A stretch of DNA of 64,000 bases, taken from positions 26,133 to 90,132 of the forward strand of contig JADHZB010001519.1 of the NCBI GenBank assembly GCA_015657535.1, written 5' to 3'. Numbering within the stretch: the stretch's first letter is position 1; each line of letters begins with the position of its first letter. Made by a program: the position numbers and the translations under genes. The notes below the pieces were generated by a model. It saw only the letters and a program-made list of their open reading frames with translations, was not told the DNA's origin and did no database searches. This document shows positions 11,755 to 24,607 of the stretch, piece by piece. The DNA is from Nephromyces sp. MM_2019 (lineage: Eukaryota; Apicomplexa; Aconoidasida; Nephromycida).

Positions 11755-14700
11755 AGCTCCAAGGAGAAATTTGGCTTCTGAAAGTGAGGATTTACGCGAG
11801 GAATTTTATGGATTTTATATTAGCAGAGGATCCCACCTAACTTGCTGCTACCTCAAACCCATATTTGGGGGTGTCTTTTGCAAAGAAATTTTCAGTGGTC
11901 TTGGATTTGGGACACATACCAAGAAACTGCAGGTAGCTTGCATCGAGTCACATTGAGAAATCTAGCTTCTCTCCCTTGATTCACAAGAATATATCCACGT
12001 TAACTCTTATTTTATGTCTGAGATATCCACCTTAACTCTCTCTATCTCTCCCTGTCTCTGTGCGATAAAACTCTCTGAGGGATCCAGAATAGTTAAAGCA
12101 GCATCCTTGCTTATAAAAAATTGCCAAGACCAGTTTTTACTCGTAGATGAAACATGTCACACACACACACGCACACGATATATTTAAAGCATTTTCAGAC
12201 TGGAAAATCCATTAAAGCTTCTAAACATTATGGGAAGGAAAGCAAGCTCAAAGGAGATGAAAATCCCTATTGTTTACAGCAGTCCTTGCAAGCTGAACTT
12301 TCAGGAAAAACCTTCTGCCGTTGCTCCACTACCACCACCACCACCACCACCTTATACTTCCGCCAATATTAGTTAGCCATGGATTCTGTCGCTCGGATCG
12401 TGCGGAAACAAGGTAGGCTAGCATGTCCTTTAGCTAATTTATATAATCCCTGACTTCTAAATGCATGAGCAGCTAGTCACACACAACTGAAGCTCACAAT
12501 AAAAACTATATGCCATGGAGCGTCTCAAGAATGACGGCAAAAATCTCATATAGTACCAAATTTTTTGGCTGCTTTGCTAAGTAGAGCAAGAACCAAGAAT
12601 TAATCGTGGCAGGAACCCCTAAAGGAATGCCATGTAACTACCGGCATGATTGGCACAAGCATTTGCAGCAGCAATATGATTATGTTCCGCTCTCTTTGGA
12701 ATCATATATGTATTTGAAACATAAAAACCAACTGGAAAATGAGAGCCGAATTTAATATTGGGGGTAAGAATGCCTTGTAAAAACAATGAAGTCAGCCCAA
12801 AAGCTCAAGTGAAAAACTTCTGCTTGGCATCGGGGGTAGTAAGCCCACAGCTACGCAAAATATCGGAAAAATTGAGGGTCCATGAAACACTGAAGAAGAT
12901 TAGCAATCAGCCATAGGAGTAAAAATCGATATACACAAGATAACAGCCAAAAGCACTGGCTAGCAGAGAATCCCTTCAAATTTAAAATAGAATGATTCAG
13001 CCAATACCAAAACGCACACACACTGGAATATCAAGGAATGAATAGGAGCATCAAAATACCGGAATTAACTAGCATCGGTATCTGCAAAAAAAACATAGGG
13101 GATACATATTTGCAATTTTTTGGTGTTTAAAATTGGAATATTTCAACTTAGAGAAAAATTGGAACCAGAGAGGGAGGATTATAGAGGAGTAATCAGAAAA
13201 AATAGTCAAGGCAATCGATATATTATAAGATATAAAATTAAGAAATCACAGGATTTTCATGCATCTTGAAGAAAAACTAGGAATCACACAATACTCGATG
13301 CTAAAAAATAAAGGCTATTCACCCAAGAGAAAATCAGCTTTCGCAGAGAACAACACACAGCACTAAACCGCAAGAAATATCGAAACTCCGCTCAAAAGGG
13401 AGGAACATAGATTTAATCACAAGAAAAAAAGCAACCAAGTTAAACTAGTAGCAGCTGGAAACATTTACCATCCTTTTATAGCAAAAAATATGCAATTAAA
13501 ACAAGTTGATACAAATATAAAACTATGGCGGGAACAAAGGTTTGAGAAACAAATACTTGCTTTCATATACCGAAATGATGGTTGATATGGCATTTCAGAG
13601 CGCGAAATTCATACCCTTACAAGGGTAAAATTTGATGTAATAACTCCCGGGGGGTAACACATGAATAAGAAAACTAATCCTTGAAATTTGCACACTAAAG
13701 GCGATAAAACCTGATAATGTAAAGCTTTTCCATCAACATACATCCCCTACCATAAATTATCATCTAAAACATAAGAAAGCATAAGCTATTAGACAATGAT
13801 AAGGTAGCCAAAACATATTTTTATCAAAAGATTCCACGCAAATAATTCAGATATCGCTCTTTCTAGGGATGCCAAAATGTAGCATCGAATTAAACAATAT
13901 ATAATTTCTCTTCTTTATGCTTATAGCCATATTTACCACCCAATGATGCAAAAAAAAACTCCTAGTAAAATTATGACCAATGCTTCTAAGGGGTATACGA
14001 TAGTGATATGATGGTATCTGGGTCTTTGGCATCGTTTTAAAGGTATTTTTTTAAACAAGTGCTTTTTAAAAAAGACTTAAAAATCCCTTGATACAGCACA
14101 AGAGATATCAGTACACAGCAGATGAGCACAACTGGAAGACGACTCAACAAAACCCTATTCACATACCACAGTTGATACGGCAAAGGTAGCAAATAAGGGT
14201 AGCACGTATAAAGTAATTGTATTCTGAGAAGAGCAAATATGACCCCGCATTCAACAGATCATGCCATGATGAAGAATGCTGTGGAGCCGTGGAAGAGTGA
14301 AATCGGGAGAAACTAGCAGAAGTAAGCAGAAATCAGCAGGAGTATGCAGAAAACAGCAGAAATCGACCGAAAATAAGATGATTTCAATATTAAACGATAT
14401 CGAAAGCGTGAAAAGGTGTAATATTCGCCAAAAAAAAGTAAAAAAAACTCATTGGTACACCTTTTGGACATAAATAGCGTCGCGCTGGAGGACTGTGGTG
14501 CAAACAACAAAACAAAGCAACCAGCCGAGAGAAATTGAATAATATCAAAGGATGAGCGCTTGAAACATAAAAATGAAGTGATTTGCTCCACCGGGATCAA
14601 TAAAGAAATAAAAACGGGCAATATACAAGAGGCCACCGAGTTACAGAAGCATAACCCTATGCACTTTGCAGTTCACGGCAAGTTCAGGTTCAAAATCAAA

Positions 14701-15360
14701 ATACAACAAAATTGTACCCAAAATAATACTCTTGCAACGAAGGTAAAAACCGTGAATACCGCCACAAAGGTACTATTTCAAAACGAGTTGATAAAGATGT
14801 AGGAAGATCGTTATTTCTGGTACAAAGAAGCAGTTCTAATACGGATATTGCAATTTTTTCAAACAAAAACGCCAAAGGTAACTGAAAAAGTGCTTGAAGA
14901 AGTCTATTACCTAGCCCTAAGCATTTCAAAAACACGAAATATAGTAGCATCGGAGCGCCAACATGTGCTACGTGTTGATACAAGTATGAATTGCTGATAG
15001 TATGCCCTGAGCAAAGCATGTCAAGGGGGCGTACAAACAATGGCAAAGCGTGCGCATTACCTTCCAGTAACGAAGAGGGACATATGTCCCAATACTGAAT
15101 CTAAACACCCAAAAACGAAAAGAAACAATATGCTTGAGCACCGTAGTACAATGAGGAGATATTGCATGCAAAATTACATGGAAAAGGGTGAAATTCTCAT
15201 TCTAAAAACAGAGAGCCACGAAAAATGGCGTACCTTGAGAAACACCTGCATCCCCAAGAGTAAGCACCGGAAAGATAAGCGAACATAGACTACAGGCAAA
15301 ATCCATAAAGACGTCAAATAACATGGATTATGATACATCAAACTTCTGAGCTACACCCAC
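11755..15360. other. Spacer upstream of the kinase; no gene recognised
   Basis: AT-rich, with dense stops on both strands. The part next to 11755 is the kinase 5' flank. It holds a CA run near 12153-12175 and an (ACC)n microsatellite at 12328-12351. From 14305 to 14360 there is an imperfect short repeat built on AGCAGAAA. Open stretches of 107-116 codons on - at 14313-14636 and 14696-15046 are hydrophobic; the second begins at TTG. Neither matches anything I know. Confidence 0.5.
12328..12351. repeat. (ACC)n microsatellite
   Basis: About eight tandem ACC triplets on the + strand in the spacer upstream of the kinase. No coding frame is supported around it. Confidence 0.85.
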
Positions 15361-15379
15361 GCACGTAAGTTACTGCGTA

Positions 15380-15697
15380 TATGAATCGCGGGACTGAAGC
15401 CTTCGGACCTTAGAGAGGTACCGATGTTATTAAGTGTGTATGTCTCGGAGTGCAGACGGCACGTTAACTTTTGCCGAGAAAGCCTTGGCCCGAGAGAGAT
15501 AGGGAGCGCTCTAACATGGAGCTACGCAAGCGCTGCCGATCATCCGCAGCAGCGCGTATGCCTAGTAAGGCCGGAAATGACATTAGGGGACGTCTGAGAG
15601 CAGATGTGTATCTCCTCTAGGTGTAATATCTCCGTCAACATCACGTCCACAAGTAAAAACGTTATCCTGGGGTAATTAGAGAATACAAGGTTTTTTT
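15380..15697 (+). ncRNA. Candidate structured RNA gene, identity unknown
   Basis: This segment is about half G+C over 15361-15600, clearly above its AT-rich surroundings, and has no long open frame. It packs several hairpins. CTCGG near 15444 pairs with CCGAG near 15474 and encloses GTGC-AGACG-GCAC. A perfect 7-bp stem, GCGCTGC/GCAGCGC, spans 15530-15555. AGAG-C-AGAT, a GTGT loop and ATCT-C-CTCT make a stem with one C-C mismatch at 15597-15618. A T7 run at 15691-15697 would serve as an RNA polymerase III terminator on +. Size and shape would suit a 250-320-nt RNA such as SRP, RNase P or MRP RNA, but I cannot find their conserved signature sequences, so none is assigned. Strand and ends are inferred only from the T-run. 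Confidence 0.3.
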
Positions 15698-15699
15698 GC

Positions 15700-18600
15700 G
15701 CCTCAAATACGGTTCTGCACTGATCTTTTAACCTTTGCTATAATTTGGTCAGTATACCCTGTAATGGGATGCTGGTAGCATAGGTCACCAGCATACGTCA
15801 CGATACTCAACGCGTCTATGCTAGGGAACCCAGAAACACGACATAGTCATGAGAAAGTCAGCATTGTTTTCAGCTGGGCACCAGCGACGCTAAGGGTCTG
15901 CTAGAATTGTTAGAAAAAAAGAGCACTGCTATTTGGTGATCTATGATCGCTTGCTCCACATTAACAGACACACACATTGCGTATTCAGTGTTGCTACCAA
16001 ATTCAATGAAGCACCCGGTCATCCCATACAAAGAAGGTAGGACTATATCGGTTACTCCACATGCATTTGTAGAACTTTGTCAAAATCGTCAATATATATA
16101 AAGAAATTTACACGTAAGAGAATGCGTTGATAGGAGCGAAGGCTTGAAGGTAGTTTAGATACACCAGATTTCATTGCAGCTACGCGCAACTACTTGCCGT
16201 GCTATGAGCCGCTTTTGTTTTCTTGTCCAATATGCTGATAAGACCAGTGAAACTACAGAGTAAGACATCCGTGATTACAGGTTTTTGCCAGCCCATATAA
16301 GAGTTTCATTGGTGTTATGCGCTGAATAAAGGTAACTGGCTGTGTAAAATTTTAATGTTGCTCAGGGAGTGCTCAAAAAGCTCAAAATGCTGCATCTCAT
16401 TGCTCCACCCAGATCATTGCTTGTGCATAGTATCCGCGCCCGCAACAATTGAGCAGACTGTAAAAGTAATACATAGTAACTTAAAAGGCACATTTTGGGG
16501 AGTAAGCATGATGCATTTGAGCCCCTGGACTCACTTGAAAGACTGCTGAAATTCGTCTTCATCTTGGTTTTACCTGGTAACGGGTTGAAGTATCTTAGAG
16601 CCCATGAATTTACACTCCCTTTCTTTTCTATTATTTTTCACCCCGTAAAACTTGGCTATATTGCAGCCATGATACGTGCATCGAAGTTGTTGCCCTGTCA
16701 ATAGAAATTTATATCAGATTTTTATAATGGCGACATTGGGAAACAGATGCTAAGCAAAGCCTTGTCCAGGAAGGAATTCAATAAATCATTCAGTTAAAAA
16801 AATTATTACTGGTCGGTAAAGCGATTGCTATTTTACTGGGGGGACAGTGACAGATAAACCAGAGGGGTACCGTAAACTTTTTGTGTATTCTAGTCCACCG
16901 TGTAGAGTAGGTCGTATTTTTGACGCTGTGGATTAAACCATTTAACGAAAACTCAGAAAGTCTAGCTTTTCGGCAAAAATATCTAAATGTGAAGGAAAGC
17001 GATATCTCAATATATTTGAGAAGCCCTCCGATGATAGCATTTTAAATTATACCCTAAAATTCTATGGTCAAGGATTGAGAGTAGCCGCTGTCGATTGCGT
17101 ATCACCATTTACTTGAAAGCTTCATTATGTTTGGCTCATTATCATTTGTAATGCTTCTTTAGACGTTTTCCCTCTGATTTGGGCCAAAAGTTTATTGCCC
17201 AAAAACCTAAGATACCTGCTCCACCTAATTCCTTTTCCAAGACTTGATTTTACTGGTGCTATATCTGCGTAAAGCAAAAAGGAAGCTTTACTGCTTCTTT
17301 CGCATAACTGCAAACAAGCTCTCCTTATACGGGAAGATAGATTCCCAGTAACTTCGGTGGTACTTTTCTACTAGGAAATATACCACCAGCAACTAACACT
17401 GTAAGTATTTATACTGCTGGTTTTCAACTTCAATAGATTATTCATATGAAGCGTAATAACTATTATAGTCGATCTTGCCTGAGGATTTCTAAATTACCTA
17501 ACAGCTATACTCTCCGAGTACGACCAGGCTTCCTCCAATAATATAATGCTATGATACAGGATCTCAACGGAATTGCGATTTTTTTGTATGGCTTATTCAC
17601 AACAATTTTCCCACGAAAGTTCGATTAATTTTATCCTCCTGAGAGCTTTTTTTGCTTCTTTTTAGCTGCAACGCTACAGACAGTAGTAAGTATTCGTAAT
17701 AATTTTGGCACCCAGGTTCCTTAGTTTTTACGCTCGAGTTGAAAATACTCCATTAAAGCTATGATATCCGGCACATGCGATATATAATCCATACAAGCTT
17801 GCATTAAATTCGGGTACAAGCAGGGAAAGCCATACTATGAAGGTGAAACGATAAAATCAACAAAAAAAAAGTATTAATTCACACGGCTCAGCTACCAAAT
17901 GCTAGATGCGGCATGCAGTTTCGTATTCCTATACTTTATTACAAAAGACGAATTTTCCGCATCATCTCAACGGTTGGGACATGAATTATTTATGACATTT
18001 CTATTTTTTACTTATATACTTCCATAAATAATTTTATGTTGATTTTTTTTTTCAATATACTACTAAATAAAGAATTACCGCTATGAATTCAATACATTTT
18101 GATTTTTTTAATTTATGAATAGCAGAACTTTTTTGGGACTAGATATTATACAAATCTATCGCTGTTAATTCACTGTTTGGTTTTTTTATTCATAATTATG
18201 CATATCAATATGTGGCTGCAGCAGCATTTATAAAAATCTTGAAATAACTGTATTATAATAAAAGTTTTACTATTGCTTTTCATAAAAAATATATTCTAAC
18301 TTGCTAACACTTGCATGCTCTTCTGCAATTAGCAATTATAAATCAATACCTGATAATTCTACGCTTATACCTATCGAGGTGGTTAGTTAACAAAATAAAA
18401 ATACTAAAAACGAATTCTATAAATTTTTTTGTAAACAAGCTGACTAGAAATTGAGTATATAGTAATATTTAAAAAGAATTACTATTGTAACAATAAATAA
18501 TTAGCCTGTTCGCCTATTGCTGGTGACGTCACATTTGCATTCGGGAAATAGGAGTTCAGACTTAAGTCGCACATGATGGAATTGACAGAAAATTGACATT

Positions 18601-21030
18601 GCTTTAGGCGTATAGGTTCTGAACCATTTGTATGCAAATAATACTCTAGGTGAGCCAATTTTAAAGCATCAGCACTAGCATAAAGCTATTTCAAGGGATT
18701 AGGATGGTGTGAGTTCTTGTCAGCTTCTTGTGATGTCATGATATAATAGACACAGTTTTGGTGTTACTCCAGCAATCTATAACACGACATACAACCATTT
18801 CCCACCACTCTTGCTATATATGCAAAGTTATTACTTGCGGTAAAGTGCCTGATTACAAAAAGTATTGAACGCTTTCACTGTGCCCAGCAACATTTTTTCG
18901 AGCTATTGTGAGACTGGTTGCTTACTGTATGCACCCCAAAAGGCAGCATGGGAGCAATACGTAGTGCTAGTGCAACTTCAAAAGCGTTGCATCCTCGCTT
19001 GAGTAAATTTCCATTGAATATAAGTCCCCCTTTTAAAATTTTGTATGGTAATCATGTTTTTAAATAGCGTATGATGTTGTACGCTGCATATCTTGCCCCA
19101 TCTTCTAAAAAAACGACATCTATTTTTCGGCTATGTACTTTATGGAGAGCCTTCCAAAGCCCAATTATTTTTTGTTTTGCAGTATCTATACTCTTTCTCG
19201 CTAAGTATGCTTAGGTACTCTATTTTCATATGTAATCAAAACGTGTCACAGTTTAATATACCATACTTTCAAATGATTGAAAATGATTATGTATCTTTTG
19301 GCAATGTATACTAGTTTCTTAGAGCTTTCCTGCCTCAGGTGAAATTGTGGAAGAAATTTTTTTACTTGTGTTTTCATTACTGAGATATTATCGGCACTCT
19401 TTTTGGGCCAGCGAATTGTGCATTCCAAGTGATTAACTTGTGCTAACCTTAATTGTAGCTCCCTTGTTTACCTTGCAGGTCCCGATTATTACTAGAGCTA
19501 TAGATTTAGCCTCAACGGAATAAGTAGGTCAATAACCCAATGTAGCTAGTCTAAAACTAAGGATTGGTGTGCAATGACTTGCTTCATGGCTTCTCCTCGC
19601 GAGCTTGATAATTGGTGTTTGCCTCCGTAGCATTTTTAGTTGCTCAGTAGGCGATGCAACCGAATTTTGAACTTTATATTGCTTTGATGCACCGATGAAT
19701 CAAATAAATAGGCTCGGCAAATTCGGCGTAAAAATGAGCACTGAAATTCAAAAAAGGCATATTGATAGGACCATGCTATCCCTTCTAGAGTTGTAGACAA
19801 ACGTCAGAAAACGATTGCCCGCAGATTGGACTTGTGGAAATGTTAGTCGGCCAACAAATATAGTTTGAGACACGGTGAATATAAATCTAGTAATTTAACT
19901 AAATTAGTACCTGCTCATATTTCCTGCAGCTAGGGAGTGGCAGTAGTAGTGGAGAGTGTATACACCTACTACTTGATATGTGGTCACAAAAACGCCTTCG
20001 TGCAGTGTGCTATTTCCTGTCCCGACTCCTTGTAACTTTTTCCAGGATATCTCGTTTCATAATTAGCTAATTCAAGGACGAAAAGGGAAGAATAGGAATA
20101 AATGTGTTTTTCTTGCTATGTCTATGGAGCATCATTATTCCACCTTTGTGAGTCCGGCATACGCTAAGCAATGTAGCAGCTTATAGTAAGGAACCTCAGC
20201 TACCGCCTAGTAGCACCCATGAAATTAAATAGTTGTGCACTTGGCTTTCCAAGTCATTTTCACTTGACTTAGAGACACTTACTAGATATCTTTACTTTGG
20301 CCCATGTATGTGGAGGCAGTATGTACTTCTTTAAGCAAAAGTCATTTACAGTGGCTCTCACTTGCTTTTAGGTCATGAATCTCTTCGCACATAGTTCTTT
20401 AGTTTCTTTTTGTTGCATGCTTTATGTTAGATTATTATGCTTGAGGTGGGGCGCGTGCGAGTGTGAGCTACAAAAGGTTTAAAGATTTTAGGGCGTGCAA
20501 TCAAAAATATATGCATGTCGTATACACTCTGCAGCATGAAGTTCAGATTTCCTGTGAAAATCCAATACTCAAAAACTAGTACACGACACAACTGAATTCC
20601 GTTGCTAAGCGGTATAGACTGGCAGTACATTTTTGAGCCTAGCGGCGCCGCCTACACAGCTGATGCGTTGCCCTTCGCTCCTTCCTTAAAAGCTGGCTTA
20701 GCTAACAGACGGCGGTGCTTGCTTAACGTATTAATTCTTGATTTGCGAGCCCATGGATTAGTCTTCTCAAACAAATTTATGTTACCTTCGTTACTGAAAA
20801 AATTACTGATGAGATACATATTTTTCAAATACCTCGCAGTAAGCCTTGAAATTTTGTTTTGTGAAGCTTCGAGGAATTGCATGACCTTTTAGGTTTCAAA
20901 AGCGATGGATAGAGCACTATTTTGTCCCATCTTCGTGTAATACTCTGGAGCCTCCTTAGATACCATCAGCTTGAGCTGGTCTTGCTCTGTGGGGCAGAAG
21001 CAGAGTTGCTTGTTTGTTGTTGGTATTGAC
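15700..21030. other. Spacer upstream of TAF10; no gene recognised
   Basis: AT-rich, reaching very T/A-rich runs around 17990-18500. No open frame here exceeds about 100 codons or shows known motifs. Opposed open stretches at 20602-20892 (+) and 20652-20882 (-) overlap one another and look like chance. The last few hundred bases are the TAF10 promoter and leader region, but no promoter motif is clear enough to call. Confidence 0.5.
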
Positions 21031-21048
21031 ATGCATGGAATGTTATGA
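21031..21048 (+). promoter_or_regulatory. Five-codon upstream ORF overlapping the TAF10 start
   Basis: ATG CAT GGA ATG TTA TGA lies just 5' of the TAF10 coding start. Its TGA overlaps the first TAF10 ATG in an ATGA arrangement. If the mRNA leader includes it, ribosomes would translate it first and could reinitiate at 21045 or at the in-frame ATG at 21051. The transcription start site is not known, so the effect is inferred. Confidence 0.35.
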
Positions 21049-24000
21049 GTATGGAACCTTTAAATGAGGATTATTTTGATGAGCTCTTAGTGGGAGAGAG
21101 AGATGAACATCTCCTGGAAGAGCTGGAAAACAGTGAGATGGTGGTAAGATCTTAGTTTCTGTCACTTTTAGGCTATTAGACCCTGCTTAACTTTAGCTTA
21201 TTGCTGTGTTAGTTGCAACTCTATATATTAAGTACTGCTATAGACTTATCCAATCGTAGAAGCCCCTGTAGTTTCCATGGATGATAAGCTCGCCTTTTTT
21301 TCCCACTTACTTGAAGATTGGAAAGAGAGGTTCAAGTTATTGTATCTTCCTTGATTAATGTCTAGTTGAAGCGAAGCGGGCGAGAATGTTCCTTCAACCG
21401 GAAAAAAGCTCTTACCGTTTTAATTTGGTGATTGTGCGTTCGTATTACATACCTGCTGCTACCACTTTTTGGAACTTCGGCAGAATACTCCAGAGCTCTA
21501 TGAATCATGCCACAAATTTTTCAGGAGTAAGAGCATAACCCAAGAATGATTGATGCTCCTTATGGCGATGTTTCTAAAATAATCTTCGCCGGTTTTGTGT
21601 ATTTTCCCATTGTGTGCAGTGTTGCGTGTATAAAGATGCTTGAATTCTTTGATGGTAAAATTATCTAAATCAATTATTGGCTAGGTAATTGTGCAGCTAC
21701 CAACATGTGTAATCTTTTAAAACAGTCTTGAGATTGGCATGCAACTCGGCCTAAGTATAGGTATGAAGACTTTAGATAACAACATAAGTATTCGTTTATA
21801 TACTATATCTGGGGTCTAATTTTTATGAGCACGGTCAAAATATTCCCCTTTCCACAATGGTTGGGTAGTTATTAAGCTACTGGAATATTTGTAGGAAATG
21901 TTACTGTTAACGGTAAATATAAAGCTGTCGATTTGTCTCTTGGTTTAGACTATAAAAAGGCATTTTCTAATTGTTATTCTACCTTTTTTACATCAAATTT
22001 TTGTTTCTTATTTCTTCAAGATCCTGGATTCGGTTTGCGATTATTACCTGAAGAGGTCCGGCTGCGCTACAACCGACGAATCAGTGTACGTTGTCATTCA
22101 TCTGCTTCGCTATTGCCCCTTTTAGCGTATAATAAGAATATATCTATTTGGATAAAGTAAAGTTCGCTCATAAAAGGGCATGCACATATATGAACCAAAA
22201 ATTCTCTTATGCATAAGACTGTAACTAACGTACAGGTTAACTTCGGCAGGCCGATGCTTTTATTTTTGAACGCTCTCCAAGAAGCTTCGTTTCTCCTTTA
22301 TGTCTGTAGCATATTGTCTCTAGATGTTACTCTCATATTTTTCACCTTGATCTGTACGTAGTATGCTCCTACACAGTGACTTAGCGTGGTCTACTATGAC
22401 ACAAGGTATTACTTTTCTGCTTAATGATATTTTTACTTTTTGAAGCTTTTAACACCATGCCAGCGAGGATTTGCTATGGTACCTGTACTTGTTGAACGAA
22501 CTTATTAGAATAATGTCTATGTACTTACTCTGTAACATTCTTTCACAATAGCTATGGCATATATGATTGAGATCAATTTTGCTGGCTTTTATAAATTAAA
22601 AGGCAACCTTGGTTTATTATGGTTATTCTAGCTTATGTGTGTGTGCTTTTTGTTTCAGCTACTGTCAGTTATGCTTTCATTTGATTTTTGTAAATTATTC
22701 GTTTTTAAATGAACTTAATAGATGGACCTTTGGATGAGGTATATCTTGCTTATCTATATTTTTAGGCCTTCTATTTGTTTGCGCTATTTTTCTATTTTTT
22801 TCCACTATATCTTCACCTCTAGATCGATCTGTTTCTGATTTTAACCTTGGTTTTCCTAGTTCTATTCATCTTTTGTGTGTTTTTTTTGTTACGTATTTTC
22901 TCGTTTCCCTCACTATTCTCATCTACGGTGTGACCATTTGTACTAGCTGCTATATGTTAGGCAAATACTTAACTTAAAAAGGGCTGATAAAAAAAAATAC
23001 CGCCCTTTACTTTATGCACGGAGTAGACTAGAATAAATTATGGCCCTACGGAGCTTATACTGGATTTTTGGCTTTTTTTTATACTCTATGGCCCTCAGAG
23101 CCTTGTTAGGGTTGTGCTGTTGCCGAGCAATAATGTGTCTAACTGAAAAATTAAGGGGATTTCCTAATAGTTATTTAAGCTTGCTGGAGTTTTAAGCTTA
23201 CCATACAATACTTCTACAACTTTGTTTTTCCATCCTCTTGTTTTGTTCAGAGTAAGGCTGGCTAGTTTATTCACACAATTAGCTTTTGAAAAGGCAAGTC
23301 TTCTTTTTTACGACTAGGCGCAGTTATGTATTTACGGGATGCTTGAGTGCCGGATATATATATTTTTTAGTGGTATCAATTTATTCAGACGTGTAGATAG
23401 AGCTGCAGTGTGTGCGAAATCTTTGGTATATATAATAATTTGTTGGAGACTCGTGTGATCATGGTTTTTTGCATAGAATTGCGCGTCACAGCAGAGCAAC
23501 TTTTTAGTCCTATAAAACTTAATTCACTTGGTGTGTTTACTATTGCTCGATTTTTAGACTGTTTTAACAGCTTCATTCTTCTTGTAGGTACAAAAATTAT
23601 TATCAAAAAATTATGAAATTTCTTTTTGGGTTTTCTATCGTATTTTTGAGTAAATATAACGATAAATGTACGTGACCTTGTTGATATAAGTGCATTCTTT
23701 CGCATGAAAACTCTGAGTTTTTACTGAATTTTTTGCCTGCTCTGTTTTTCTAATATTGTATATATGACATAGGAAGAAATTTTTATGACTGTATCATTTC
23801 GCTACCCACTTTCTTTGACTTTGGGTAGTAAACAAATTTGATAACGTGACTAGAGTATGTTTTATTAGCGTACATTTATTCTATTTTGGAATTTATTGCA
23901 CAGATCTTGGATGATGCACAAGCTATCCATGTTTATAAATCTCTTGAAGCAAACAGCGCTAACATAACCAAGCCTGGCACGGTAATACCTGTAAAAGCTA

Positions 24001-24607
24001 CTGCACTACTTTTTTTTTGCTTATAGAATCATTTAAGGTGCAGTTTTTGCTCTCAAGGTGCAAATAATTTATTTGATCTTTTGCGTTTGCTTTTAGCTGT
24101 ACAAGTAACCTCATAAAATATTGGTACATGTGTTTTTTCAAGCAATCGAATGTGAGTTTTCCTCATGTAATGATTAGGTGCCTTTGCTCATTGAACTTAC
24201 AGTCTGAAATCTTTTTTATTCTGGATGGATATATTCATTTAAGAAGATTACTTTTCTGCTCTGGATTATTTTTTTATTTGGATTGCTCTTTTCATGCTTA
24301 ATGAGCCGCTCAGTGTACTTCGTAAGTACATGTACTCATAAATCTCTCTGTGTTCTTGTTTTATTTGGTATAGCGGCATTGTTGGGATGTGGAATGCGTT
24401 TTAACAATCTTCTATTGTACTTGCTAGAGTGTGTTCCGCTCAAATTAGAAGTGATAGCATTGCCACATTCTGTATCTTTTTTTTCAGGGAAGAGAGCTAG
24501 AGATGGACAGTCTCTGTCAAGCTCTACAGAATAATGACGCAGAGTGTTCTGCACCCAACTTAAACATTCTTCTTGAAAGGCTTGAAGATGAGGAAATACA
24601 AAAGTAG
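21045..24607 (+). CDS. TAF10: TAF10-like TFIID/SAGA histone-fold subunit
   Basis: Five exons: 21045-21143, 22021-22085, 23251-23293, 23904-23981 and 24488-24607, with phases 0, 2, 0, 0, giving 134 residues and TAG. TAF10 is a histone-fold protein of the general factor TFIID and of SAGA, acting in the nucleus in transcription initiation. The N-terminus is acidic. The fold follows across the junctions: I-L-D-S-V-C-D-Y-Y-L-K-R-S-G, matching the family's I-P-D-x-V-x-x-Y-Y-L-x-R-x-G; then V-R-L-A-S-L-F-T-Q-L-A; then I-L-D-D-A-Q-A. The last exon gives E-M-D-S-L-C-Q-A-L in the place of the family's T-M-E-D-L-x-x-A-L. The third exon is only 43 nt and is followed by GCAAGT, so that intron appears to be GC-AG. 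The protein is shorter than animal TAF10 because it lacks a long N-terminal tail. It was assembled by eye; the order of motifs makes the identity strong. Confidence 0.85.
23294..23903 (+). other. Non-canonical GC-AG intron in TAF10
   Basis: Exon 3 ends GAAAAG followed by GCAAGTC, and the intron ends TTGCACAG. The GC donor is otherwise a perfect match to the donor consensus (AAG|GCAAGT), as is typical of GC-AG introns. The nearest GT is four bases further on and would break the histone-fold frame. Confidence 0.75.

Noticed and set aside
14696..15288. Opposed open stretches (116 codons on -, 82 on +)
   Set aside because: The minus frame starts at TTG and is only generally hydrophobic; neither has a recognisable motif or matching exon.
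15521..15590. SRP helix-8-like segment GGCCGGAAATGACA
   Set aside because: A GGAA loop is present, but the conserved AGCAG side of helix 8 is missing, so SRP RNA was not called.
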